A stretch of 64,000 bases of DNA from Spartobacteria bacterium (GTDB taxonomy: Bacteria; Verrucomicrobiota; Verrucomicrobiia; Chthoniobacterales; Chthoniobacteraceae), in contig JAJPII010000044.1 in assembly GCA_021324825.1 (NCBI GenBank), positions 30,246 to 94,245 of the forward strand, written 5' to 3'. Numbering within the stretch: position 1 is the first letter of the stretch; the number at the start of each line of letters is the position of its first letter. A program made the position numbers and the translations under genes. The notes under the pieces are model-generated. The model saw only the letters and a list, made by a program, of their open reading frames with translations. It searched no databases and was not told the DNA's origin. Below are positions 34,601 to 43,241 of the stretch, piece after piece.

Positions 34601-37600
34601 CGCCGGCTGTCCCCCGCCCCGCCGACTTCGCCGGGATTGAAACGCCCCGCGACGCCGTATACGCGGCGATGCGCGAGGCCGGGCTGGATTACGGTCCGAC
34701 ATTCCAGGGGATCGAATTCATCCGGCGCGGAGACGGCGCGGCGCTCGCGCGATTGACGCCGCCCGCGGAGACGGAGGGCATGCATCCGGCCACGTTCGAC
34801 GCCTGCATCCAGACCCTGGTCGCGCTGATGCCCGGCTGGCCGCAAGCGGGCGAGCTTTGGATGCCGCGAGGCGTCCGTGAAGTTTCGTGGCGAAAGCAGC
34901 CGCAACCCGGCGCCTCCCTTTGGGCCTGGGCTGTCGCCGGAGATGTTTTCCTGCTCGATGACGCCGGAGAAGTGCTGCTCGCGGCGCGAGGCGTCCATTT
35001 CCAAAAGGTCAGCCGCGGCGTCGGCCGATGGCTGCGCGAAGTTCGCTGGGAACCGCGCCCATTGCAGACAAGCTTTATGCCGCCGCTCGCCGACATCGAG
35101 AAGCGGATGGCGCCCGCCGGACCGAGCCCCGGGGAACGGCAGGCGATCCGGGCCGCCTCCGGGGAACTGGATCGCGCCTGCGGCCGGAGCGTCCACCGGG
35201 CGCTGGGTGAACTTGGGTTCGTCTTCACGCCGGGCCGCCGGTTCACATCGGACGACGTGGTTGCGGAAACCGGGATCGTCCCGGCGCATCGGCGGTTCCT
35301 CAACCGGCTGTTGCAGATCCTCGGCGAGGACGGCGTTCTCCACCGGCAGGGGGAATACTGGCGCGTGGAACGCGCGCCGGACCGCGAAGAATTCGCCGGG
35401 CCCGCTGATCCCGGCTTCGCCCCTCTTTGGCGGATATTCGCGCGCGCCGCCGATAACCTCGCCGCCGTGCTCGCCGGGCGGGTCAACGCGGTGGAACTGC
35501 TCTTCGGCGGCGACGGCGCCGCGGACCTGGAGCAACTCTATTCCGCCAATCCATTCTGGCGCGCTCCCTTGCGGCAGGCGGCGCTGGCGGTCTCGGCCAT
35601 CGTGGAGCGGTTGCCGGAGGGCCGGATGTTGCGCGTGCTGGAAATCGGCGCGGGCACGGGCGGCTTGACTTCGCGGGTGCTGCCATTGCTGCCGGCGGAT
35701 CGCACCCGGTACGTTTTCACCGACCTGAGCGGGTACTTCCTGAGCCGGGCACGGGAAAAGTTCACCGCGTATCCGTTCCTGACCGACAAGATCCTGGACG
35801 TGGAGCGCGACCCGCTGGCGCAAGGATTCGCCGCCGGCGGCTTCGATCTGGTCCTCGCGGCCAACTGCCTGCACGCCACGCGCGGCATCCGGCAGGCGCT
35901 GACGCACGCAAGGCGATTGCTCGCGCCCGGAGGCTGCCTGTTGCTGCAGGAAGAGACCGCCGCCGAACGGTGGACGGACTTGATCTTCGGGATGACCGAC
36001 GGCTGGTGGCGCTTTGAGGACGACCGCGAACATCCCCTGCTCTCTCCCGGGGCGTGGCTGGACGCGCTCGGCGAGCAAGGCTTCGTTGACGCGGCCGTGG
36101 TTGGCAATGGCTCGGCCATCGTGCTCGCCCGGCAGCCCGACTCGCCGGACCATGGGCGCTGGCTTTTGCTGCCGGATGCCGGCGGCATCGCTCAGGAACT
36201 GGCCAAATACCTTCCAGATTGCCTGATTTCCGATTCCGTCGCCGCTTCGGATGGACGGACGGCGGTCGATCTCCGGCCGCTTGACGCAATCCTCGCGGAG
36301 ACCGACGACGCAGCCGCGCTCGCGTCCATCGAAGAGCGCGCCGTGACGAGTCTCCTCGGTGTCATCCACGCGCTGGCCGATGGCCGCGACTCCCGCCTGG
36401 TCCTGGTGACGCGCGGCTCGCAGGCCACCGGCATGGAACAGGCCCCGCTTGCTTTGGCACAGGCTCCGCTATGGACGGTCGCCCGCGTGGCGGCGCTCGA
36501 ACATCCGCGCCTGTCCATCCGGCGGATCGACCTGGACGGGAGCGCGCCCGACGTTGCGGCGCTCGCCGCGGAGCTGCTTCACGGAGAGGGCGAAGTCGCC
36601 TTCCGACAGGGCGCCCGCCTCGCGCCGCGCCTGCATCGTCTGGAGTCGCTCGCGAACGAACCCTTTGCCTTCCACATAACGCCCGATGGCGTCGAGGCGC
36701 GGCCTCTCGAACCGCGACGCCCGGCGCCGGGAGAAGTGCAAATACAGGTCGCCGCCGCGGGCGTTAACTTCCGCGACGCACTGAATGTCCTGGGAGCGGT
36801 GGACAGCGCGCCGCTGGGCCTGGAATGTTCCGGCACGGTGACCGCGACCGGCGACGGGGTGCGCGATTTCTCCGTGGGGGACAAGGTCATCGCCGCCGGC
36901 CTGGGTAGCTGGCGCACGTTTTTCAACACCCCCGCCGCGCTGGCGGCGCCGAAGCCTTCCCGGCTTCGCCACGAACAAGCCGCGGCGCTGCCGATCGCCT
37001 ATCTCACGGCGCATTACGCCTTGCGCCACGCCGCCCGCATCCGGCCCGGCCAGCGCGTGCTGATTCATTCCGCCGCAGGCGGCGTGGGCCTGGCCGCCGT
37101 GCACATGGCGCTCGCGGCGGGCGCCGAGGTCTTCGGCGCCGCGGGCAGCCCGGCGAAGCGCGACTTTCTCCGCTCGCTCGGCGTGCGGCATGTGTTCGAT
37201 TCGCGGACGCTCCGTTTCGCGGAGCAAATCCAAACGGTTGACATAGTCCTGAACTGTCTTACCGGCGAATTCATCCCGAAAAGCCTCGGCTTGCTGGCCG
37301 AGGGCGGATGCTTTGTGGAGATCGGCAAGCGCGGCATCTGGAGCGGCTCGCAAATCGCGGAACGCCGTCCGGACGTGAAATACCACGTCCTTGAACTGGC
37401 GGAAGTCATGCGCACGGCTCCTGAAACTTTGCGCCCGATGCTCCTCCAACTGGCGAAAGAAGTGGAAGAGGGAAAACTGCCGCCGCTGCCGATTCGCGCC
37501 TTCCCGATAGCGCGCGCCGCGTCCGCCCTGCGCTACATGCGGGAGGGGCTTCATACCGGCAAGATTATCTTGAAAACACCGGCGTGGGATGACGATCTCG

Positions 37601-38721
37601 CCGCCGGAAGCTGGCTCATCACCGGCGGGTTCGGCGGCCTGGGACTTGCGCTGGCTGAATGGCTCGTCGAGCGTGGCGCGCGGAACTTGATTTTAGTCGG
37701 GCGCACGGTTCCCGGGGCCTCGGCCCGGGCCGCCATGGACGGTCTCGCCTCGCGCGGCGCTCGGATAGCGGCGGAGATAGGCGACGTGGGGAAAGAAGAC
37801 GATCTCCGCGCGGTGCTGGAACGCGCGGCGGGATTGCGCGGAGTGTTTCACCTCGCCGGGACGCTGGACGATGCGCCGGTGCGACAGCTCGACTGGCCCC
37901 GGTTCGCGACGGTTTACGGCCCCAAGGCGCTGGGCGCATGGAATCTCCACCGGTTGACGCGCGACAGGGAGCTTGATTGCTTCGTGCTGTTCTCCTCGTG
38001 GACCGCTCTGCCCGGGTCGCCCGGCCAGGCGAATCATGCGTCCGCCAACGCGTTCCTTGACGCGCTCGCGCATCACCGCCGCGCGCAAGGGTTGCCCGCG
38101 CAGTCGATCAACTGGGGCGGATGGCGCGAGATCGGTTCAGCCGCGCGCCCCGAACGGCTCGCCCATCTGGCGCGGCAGGGAGTGGGCGGCTTTTCGCCCC
38201 GCGAAGGCCTGGAGGCCCTGGGCCTTATCCTGAAAAGCGATGCGATCCAGGCCGGCGTCAACCCGTTCGATGCGGAGAAGCGCATCGAGGAAACGGCGAG
38301 CGGCCCGCAGGTTCCCTTGCGCGAGGCGCTGCAACAGGCGCCGCCCGGCCTTCCGCGCCGCCAGGCGCTGGAGGGTTGCATCCAGCGGCGCCTGGCCCAG
38401 GTGTTGCGAATGCCCTCCGCGAAATTCGACGTGCGCAAACCGTTCAAAAGCCTCGGCCTCGATTCGCTCGGGTCGCTGGAGTTGCGCAATCACCTGGAGA
38501 CGGACGCGGGGTTGAAACTGCCCGCCACGCTGGTCTACAACCACGCCACGATCGCCGCCCTCGGCACGGAACTGGCTGCCCTGTTGGGCGTGCCGCTTGA
38601 AATCAACTCCAACCCCGCGGACGACGAGGTGACGGCGCTGCTCGGCGCCTTGCGCGAGTTGCCGGAAGAGGAGGCGTTGCGGCTCCTTGCGCAGGATTCA
38701 CCGCAAGGGGCCGGGCGATGA
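31651..38721 (+). CDS. PKS1: type I polyketide synthase, KS-AT-DH-MT-ER-KR-ACP
   Basis: This 2356-residue fully reducing module starts at ATG 31651. KS (~5-425): Cys168 in DTACSSS, EAHGAGT and KTNIGH intact. AT (~510-810): GHSVGEA with Ser607, specificity block YPFHS, intact. DH (~870-1105): His900 in HRADGRPVFP and Asp in FDACIQ. MT (~1260-1480): LEIGAGTGG near 1331. KR structural half ~1510-1680, ER ~1690-1985 with HSAAGGVG at 1806, KR ~1990-2180 with GGFGGLG at 1991. ACP: Ser2272 in LGLDSLGS. The KR catalytic Tyr is replaced by His2129 (GQANHASAN). The KS stretch that is normally NQDGRSxG reads THGGQTGG. There is no N-terminal docking helix, which suits a first module, and no loading domain. 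Coupled to PKS2 by ATGA. Confidence 0.93.
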   Translation: MASEPIAVIGVGCRFPGARNVRSLWDLLCSGRDVLGPAPEGRYVDLNEPESSRLSGLRGGFLEGIDLFDAAAFNISPREARVVDPQQRLLLETAWEALEDAGQDMRRLAGSPVGVYVGVWGSDYQARLFKASPRIDIAMTTGGGRYAAAGRLSYAFDFQGPSVTIDTACSSSLVAVHMACQALRTGECSLAIAGGANVILDSAVTIGYLSAGALSPDGRCKFGDASANGYARSEGAGVVILKTLRDALAANDPIHAIIRGGAVTHGGQTGGSLLAPGEAGQFLLLKRALAAAGLGPADLDYIEAHGAGTRVGDRAEIRALGRLLREGRTPSSRPCLIGSIKTNIGHTESAAGIAGLIKAILCLKRREVPPSLHFQKPNPEIPWDELPLRIAVERTPLQGRPAFAGVNSFGITGTFAHVILEEAPRGIAKTGHSTPAPVLLPLSARSPAALAELAGAFANQLRSSPGDPADIAFSAGLRRTHHEFRLAAVGRDAESLAAELEARGPTGDSPGEPRIGWVFSGQGPQWPGMGLQLFAAEPVFRAVIERLDGLIAAQTGWSLIKELRAPGTASKLNSTAIAQPLIFAIQVALAELLKAWGLPPAMIVGHSVGEAAAACVAGILTLEDAVRVICARARIAEKASGLGRMAAVELTVEEAREMMGGDLSLAAVNGPASLTVSGADEPLREFCDRVTARGRFCRLLDVNYPFHSALLDPLLAEMAAIGEGVSAQPPHTPLYSTVHGRLATAADFTPAYWPRNLRDTVRFAPAIRRMAADGCNVFVELSPHPALSYSIKQTLQGMPVCVVETLHREGDEPADLRRAAGELYARGCDPDWTALAPAGSPVSLPAYPWQRESYWLDERPFPKAGGLDPLLQRRLRTMGDGASYWESDISIEQFPWLEDHRADGRPVFPAAAYLLPALKAAGQLSPGAALADVEFHEALFVSTARTLQFAFRGEALTIHACDPARPELARKHVSGRMIPGGAPPPAVPRPADFAGIETPRDAVYAAMREAGLDYGPTFQGIEFIRRGDGAALARLTPPAETEGMHPATFDACIQTLVALMPGWPQAGELWMPRGVREVSWRKQPQPGASLWAWAVAGDVFLLDDAGEVLLAARGVHFQKVSRGVGRWLREVRWEPRPLQTSFMPPLADIEKRMAPAGPSPGERQAIRAASGELDRACGRSVHRALGELGFVFTPGRRFTSDDVVAETGIVPAHRRFLNRLLQILGEDGVLHRQGEYWRVERAPDREEFAGPADPGFAPLWRIFARAADNLAAVLAGRVNAVELLFGGDGAADLEQLYSANPFWRAPLRQAALAVSAIVERLPEGRMLRVLEIGAGTGGLTSRVLPLLPADRTRYVFTDLSGYFLSRAREKFTAYPFLTDKILDVERDPLAQGFAAGGFDLVLAANCLHATRGIRQALTHARRLLAPGGCLLLQEETAAERWTDLIFGMTDGWWRFEDDREHPLLSPGAWLDALGEQGFVDAAVVGNGSAIVLARQPDSPDHGRWLLLPDAGGIAQELAKYLPDCLISDSVAASDGRTAVDLRPLDAILAETDDAAALASIEERAVTSLLGVIHALADGRDSRLVLVTRGSQATGMEQAPLALAQAPLWTVARVAALEHPRLSIRRIDLDGSAPDVAALAAELLHGEGEVAFRQGARLAPRLHRLESLANEPFAFHITPDGVEARPLEPRRPAPGEVQIQVAAAGVNFRDALNVLGAVDSAPLGLECSGTVTATGDGVRDFSVGDKVIAAGLGSWRTFFNTPAALAAPKPSRLRHEQAAALPIAYLTAHYALRHAARIRPGQRVLIHSAAGGVGLAAVHMALAAGAEVFGAAGSPAKRDFLRSLGVRHVFDSRTLRFAEQIQTVDIVLNCLTGEFIPKSLGLLAEGGCFVEIGKRGIWSGSQIAERRPDVKYHVLELAEVMRTAPETLRPMLLQLAKEVEEGKLPPLPIRAFPIARAASALRYMREGLHTGKIILKTPAWDDDLAAGSWLITGGFGGLGLALAEWLVERGARNLILVGRTVPGASARAAMDGLASRGARIAAEIGDVGKEDDLRAVLERAAGLRGVFHLAGTLDDAPVRQLDWPRFATVYGPKALGAWNLHRLTRDRELDCFVLFSSWTALPGSPGQANHASANAFLDALAHHRRAQGLPAQSINWGGWREIGSAARPERLAHLARQGVGGFSPREGLEALGLILKSDAIQAGVNPFDAEKRIEETASGPQVPLREALQQAPPGLPRRQALEGCIQRRLAQVLRMPSAKFDVRKPFKSLGLDSLGSLELRNHLETDAGLKLPATLVYNHATIAALGTELAALLGVPLEINSNPADDEVTALLGALRELPEEEALRLLAQDSPQGAGR

Positions 38722-41700
38722 ACGATTTGTCCGGACGGGTTGCCGCGCTCACTCCCGAACAGCGCGCGCAGTTGGGCGCCCGGCTCGGGATCGCGCAGCA
38801 GCGACCGGAACTTTCTCCCATCGCCGTCATCGGAGTCGGCTGCCGTTTTCCCGGCGCCGATTCGCCGGAGGAATTCTGGCGGCGTTTGTGCGAGGGATTC
38901 GACGCGATCCGGACGGCGCCCGCCGACCGGTGGGAGGCCGACAAGTATTTCTCGACCGACAAGGGCGCGCCTGGAAAATCGAACTCCCGCTGGGGCGGTT
39001 TCCTGGACCGGGTCGACCAGTTCGACCGCGAGTTCTTCGGGCTGTCGCCGCGCGAAGCCGCGCACATGGACCCCCAGCAGCGTTTGTTGCTGGAGACGGC
39101 GTGGGAGGCGCTCGAAGACGCCGGGCAGATGACCGACCGCCTCCCGGGTTGCGCGGCGGGCGTGTTCGTCGGCGCCCAGAGCCACAGCAGCGACTACTAT
39201 ATGATGCAGGCGCGCGACCGGGAGCGGCTGGACACGTATACGGCCACCGGCACAGCGCACAGCATCCTGGCAAATCGCCTGTCGTTCCTGCTCGACCTGC
39301 GCGGCCCGTCGCTCGCGGTCGATACGGCCTGCTCCTCCTCGCTGGTGGCGGTGCACCTGGCCTGCCAGAGCTTGCGGCTCGCGGAATCCGACCTCGCGAT
39401 CGCCGGCGGAGTCAACCTGATCCTGACGCCGGACTTCCACATCTGCCTCGGCAAAATGGAGATGATGGCGCCCGACGGGCGTTGCAAGACCTTCGACCAT
39501 CGCGCCGACGGCTTCGTCCGCGGGGAGGGTTGCGGGGTCGTCATCCTCAAGCGCCTGCCGGACGCCCTTCGCGACCGCGATCCCGTGCTGGCGGTCATCC
39601 TCGGCAGCGCCGTGGGCCAGGACGGCGCCAGCAACGGGCTGACCGCTCCGAGCGGCGTGGCGCAACAGGCCGTGGTGCGGCGCGCGCTGGAGGCCGCGCA
39701 GGTTGCGCCCGAAAAGATCGGCTACGTCGAAACGCACGGCGCCGGCACCGCGTTGGGCGACCCCGTGGAAGTGGAAGCCCTGACAGCCGTGCTCGGCGCG
39801 ACGGGGCAAAGCTGCGTCCTGGGCGCGCTCAAGACCAACGTGGGGCATCTGGAAGCAGCGTCGGGAATCGCGGGCTTCATCAAGGCCGTGCTCTGCCTGA
39901 AGCACGGGTCCATCCCGCCCAACCTGCATTTCGAGCGGCTCAACCCGCACCTCTCCCTCGCGGGCGCGCGCTTCGTCCTCCCCACGGAACTTCGGCCTTG
40001 GCCTCGCGCGGCGGAGCCGCGGTTCGCGGGCGTCAGTTCCTTCGGCTTCGGCGGCACGAACGCGCACGTGGTGTTATCCGAAGCGCCGGAGAACGCTGCT
40101 TCCCCCGCGCGCGACAATCGCGAACTGCTTCTGCCTATTTCCGCCCGCAGCGCACCCGCTCTGCGCGCGCTGGCAGCCTCGTATGTCGAATTTCTCACCA
40201 CCGGAGATGGCGCCAAGCTTCCGCCTGCCGACATCGCCTACACGGCAAGCTCGCGCCGGCTTCAACACGATTACAGTTGGTGCGTGGCGGGCGCCAGCCC
40301 CGCGGACTGGGCCGCGGCTCTCGGCGAACTTCTTGAAAAAGGAATCTCTCCGATCCCCTCCGCCCGCGGCTCGCAGGGTCTTTTCCCCGGAGGCCGTTGC
40401 GTCCGACTGCCCCGTTATCCCTGGCAGCGGCAACGCTATTGGCTCGAAGAACCGGGGGAAGGCCCTCCGGCGGATTGGTTCTACGAACTCGATTGGCAGC
40501 CCCACGGCAGCCCGGCTTCGCGGGTTTCCGCGCTGGAATCCGTCGATCTTGCAAGTGCGCCCGCCTCCCTGGAGTTCGACACGGGCGGCTTCGCGGGGCT
40601 GCGGGAAGCTTTGGATGAATTGAGCGCCGGTTACATCTGGGCGGCGCTAGCCCCCGCGTCCGGCGACCGCTTGCCAACGAAGGCGCAGTGCATTCCGCGC
40701 TACGAACGGCTTGCGGCCCGCCTGCACGCCATCCTGCAGGCCGCGGGCGTCCTGCGGGACGATGGCGCCGTCCTGCGCCGTCCCGCGCCCGCCCGGAGCG
40801 ATGCGCTCCTCGAACGATTTCCCGCCGCGCGCGAAGTGCTGGAATTGCACGCCCGCTGCGGCGCGCGTCTCGGCGACGTGCTGCGCGGGCAGTGCGATCC
40901 GCTGGAGTTGTTGTTTGCGGGCGGCGAAAAATCCCTGGCGGAGGCCGTCTATCGCGACGCCGCCCCCTCGCGGCTCGGCAATCGCCTGGCCGGGGAAGCC
41001 GTGCGGGAATGGGTCGCCCGGCTCCCCAAGAACCGGACACTGCGCGTGCTGGAAATCGGCGCGGGCACGGGGGGAACGACCGCCGCGCTGCTTCCGCTGC
41101 TTCCCGCGGACCGCTGCGAATACGTCTTCACGGATATCTCGCCGCTCTTCCTCAAGCGGGCGTCGGAGAACTTCGCCCGCTACCCGTTCGTGCGTTACGA
41201 GTTGTTTGATTTGGAGAAGCCGCCCGTGGAACAGGGGTTCGGTCGCTTCGATCTTGTAATCGCCGCCAACGTCGTCCATGCCACGAGCGATCTGGCCGTC
41301 TCCCTCGGCCATGCGAAGAGCCTGCTCGCGCCGGGCGGCATCCTGCTCCTGATCGAATGCACGGAGCCGCGGCCATGGATGGAAATAACCTTCGGCCTCA
41401 CCGAGGGGTGGTGGCGTTTCACGGACCGCGAAGCGCACCCGCTCCTGAACGAGGCGGCGTGGATCAAATCGCTCGGCGAGCGCGGTTTCGCCGATGCAAC
41501 CGCGCTTCCGTTGCGGGGACCGGCCGCCGCGCTGTTCGACCAGGCGCTGCTCTTCGCCCGCAATCCGCGCGAATCCCAAAGCGCGAAGTATCTCCTCTTT
41601 GCCGATCCCCAGGGTCTTGGCGACAGGCTCCGGCAGCGGCTCGAAGCGCGCGGGGATGTCTGCTGCACAGCGCGGCCAGGCGACGACCCGCGGAAGTTCT

Positions 41701-43241
41701 CCGCCTGCAAAGCCGCGATATACGTCGCGGATTCGGACTGCGATGACCTGGAAGCCGCCTGCCAGCGGCCATTGCGCGCGGTGCAAGCTTTGCTGGAAGC
41801 CGGGCTTTCGTTTCCGGACGGCCTCTGGCTCGTAACGCGCGGCGGCCAGCCCGTCGCGACCGGCGAAGCGCCTTCCCCGCCGCAAGCCCTGCTTTGGGGA
41901 CTGGGCCGCGGCGTGACGCTCGAAGCGCCCGGCCTGGGCATACGATTGCTCGATCTTGACCCGGCCGAGGGCTTGGACGAATCGGCGTCCGCATTGCTCG
42001 CGGAGATCGACGATCCCGGCCCGGAGGACCAGATCGCGCGCCGCCGCGAGCGCCGGTACGCGGTTCGGCTGAAGCGCGCGCCGGAGCTTGGCCGGCCGCG
42101 TTCCCCGCTGCGTTTTACCGGGACGCATCTCATTACGGGCGGGCTGGGAGGCGTTGGCGCGCAACTCGCGTTGCGTCTGGCGGCAGGCGGCGCCGGCCAT
42201 CTTTTACTGCTCGTCAAAAATCCCGTGGAAGGCGCCCGCGCTGAAATCGTGCGCAAGATCAAGGCCGCCGGCGCCAGAGTCACCGTCGCGGCGATTGACC
42301 TCGCGGATGAATCGGCGCTTGAAAAATGGTTCGCCGCCGCCGATCCCGGCCCGCTGCGCGGCGTCTGGCACGCCGCGATGAGCTTCTCCTCCGCTCCCGC
42401 GGGCGCATTGAAGCCGGAGGCGGTGAGCGCGATGATCAAGGTCAAATCGGCGGCGGCATGGCGGCTGCACGTCTTGAGCCGCGCCCACCCGCTTGACCAC
42501 TTCGTCCTGTTCTCCTCGACGACGGCGCTGTGGGGCGCGGCAGGCCTGGCGCACTACGCGGCGGCCAACGCGTTTCTGGATGCGCTCGCCCATTTCCGCC
42601 GGGCCAAGGGGTTACGGGCGACGGTTGTCAATTGGGGCGCGTGGGAGGAGATGCGCGCGCTGCCGGCCGCGGAACGGGAGAGAGCCGCCCGCGCCGGTCT
42701 GCGCCCGATGCCGCCGGCGGCGGCGCTGGAAGCGCTCGAATGCGTGCTGGGGGCCGGAGTTTGCCAGGCGGTCGTGGCCGACGTGGACTGGAGCGTCTTC
42801 AAGCCCGCCTATGAATCGCAACGCCCGCGGCCATTGCTTGAATGCGCGGCTTCCAAACCGGCGAAGAGCGCGGAACAATCGCCCGTCGACCGCTTGCGCC
42901 AGGCGCCGGCGGACGAGCGGCGCGAAATGCTCGCCCGGCATGTGGAGCATCTGCTGACCGCGGTGCTCGGCATGGGGACGGACGGATTCATCGAAAGAGA
43001 CAAGGGCTTTTTCGAGATGGGCATGGACTCGCTGACTTCGGTCCAGTTGCGAGCCCGGCTCGAGCGCGACCTCGGGCGGACGCTTCCCGGGACGTTGACT
43101 TTTAAATATCCCACCGTCGATTCGCTGGCGGATTATCTGCTCGGCGAATTGTTTCCGAACGCCGCGGCGAAGCCGGGGGCCGACGCCACCGAGGACGAAT
43201 TGTTCAGCCAACTGGAGGCCCGCCTTGCCAGGCCAAAATAA
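38718..43241 (+). CDS. PKS2: type I polyketide synthase lacking AT, KS-MT-KR-ACP
   Basis: This 1507-residue module begins MNDLSGRVAALTPEQRAQLG, a short docking-like helix. KS (~35-455): Cys204 in DTACSSS, ETHGAGT, KTNVGH. After the KS only ~105 residues separate it from the post-AT linker signature RYPWQRQRYW (~565), so the AT has been cleanly removed while its flanking linkers remain. MT (~690-930) with LEIGAGTGG at ~779. KR structural plus catalytic halves (~980-1330) with GGLGGVG near 1141 and a normal Tyr1280 (AHYAAAN); the LDD motif of B-type KRs is absent. ACP: Ser1438 in MGMDSLTS. There is no DH or ER, so it would give a beta-hydroxy, possibly alpha-methylated, unit. Acyl loading must come from another protein. 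Confidence 0.92.
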   Translation: MNDLSGRVAALTPEQRAQLGARLGIAQQRPELSPIAVIGVGCRFPGADSPEEFWRRLCEGFDAIRTAPADRWEADKYFSTDKGAPGKSNSRWGGFLDRVDQFDREFFGLSPREAAHMDPQQRLLLETAWEALEDAGQMTDRLPGCAAGVFVGAQSHSSDYYMMQARDRERLDTYTATGTAHSILANRLSFLLDLRGPSLAVDTACSSSLVAVHLACQSLRLAESDLAIAGGVNLILTPDFHICLGKMEMMAPDGRCKTFDHRADGFVRGEGCGVVILKRLPDALRDRDPVLAVILGSAVGQDGASNGLTAPSGVAQQAVVRRALEAAQVAPEKIGYVETHGAGTALGDPVEVEALTAVLGATGQSCVLGALKTNVGHLEAASGIAGFIKAVLCLKHGSIPPNLHFERLNPHLSLAGARFVLPTELRPWPRAAEPRFAGVSSFGFGGTNAHVVLSEAPENAASPARDNRELLLPISARSAPALRALAASYVEFLTTGDGAKLPPADIAYTASSRRLQHDYSWCVAGASPADWAAALGELLEKGISPIPSARGSQGLFPGGRCVRLPRYPWQRQRYWLEEPGEGPPADWFYELDWQPHGSPASRVSALESVDLASAPASLEFDTGGFAGLREALDELSAGYIWAALAPASGDRLPTKAQCIPRYERLAARLHAILQAAGVLRDDGAVLRRPAPARSDALLERFPAAREVLELHARCGARLGDVLRGQCDPLELLFAGGEKSLAEAVYRDAAPSRLGNRLAGEAVREWVARLPKNRTLRVLEIGAGTGGTTAALLPLLPADRCEYVFTDISPLFLKRASENFARYPFVRYELFDLEKPPVEQGFGRFDLVIAANVVHATSDLAVSLGHAKSLLAPGGILLLIECTEPRPWMEITFGLTEGWWRFTDREAHPLLNEAAWIKSLGERGFADATALPLRGPAAALFDQALLFARNPRESQSAKYLLFADPQGLGDRLRQRLEARGDVCCTARPGDDPRKFSACKAAIYVADSDCDDLEAACQRPLRAVQALLEAGLSFPDGLWLVTRGGQPVATGEAPSPPQALLWGLGRGVTLEAPGLGIRLLDLDPAEGLDESASALLAEIDDPGPEDQIARRRERRYAVRLKRAPELGRPRSPLRFTGTHLITGGLGGVGAQLALRLAAGGAGHLLLLVKNPVEGARAEIVRKIKAAGARVTVAAIDLADESALEKWFAAADPGPLRGVWHAAMSFSSAPAGALKPEAVSAMIKVKSAAAWRLHVLSRAHPLDHFVLFSSTTALWGAAGLAHYAAANAFLDALAHFRRAKGLRATVVNWGAWEEMRALPAAERERAARAGLRPMPPAAALEALECVLGAGVCQAVVADVDWSVFKPAYESQRPRPLLECAASKPAKSAEQSPVDRLRQAPADERREMLARHVEHLLTAVLGMGTDGFIERDKGFFEMGMDSLTSVQLRARLERDLGRTLPGTLTFKYPTVDSLADYLLGELFPNAAAKPGADATEDELFSQLEARLARPK

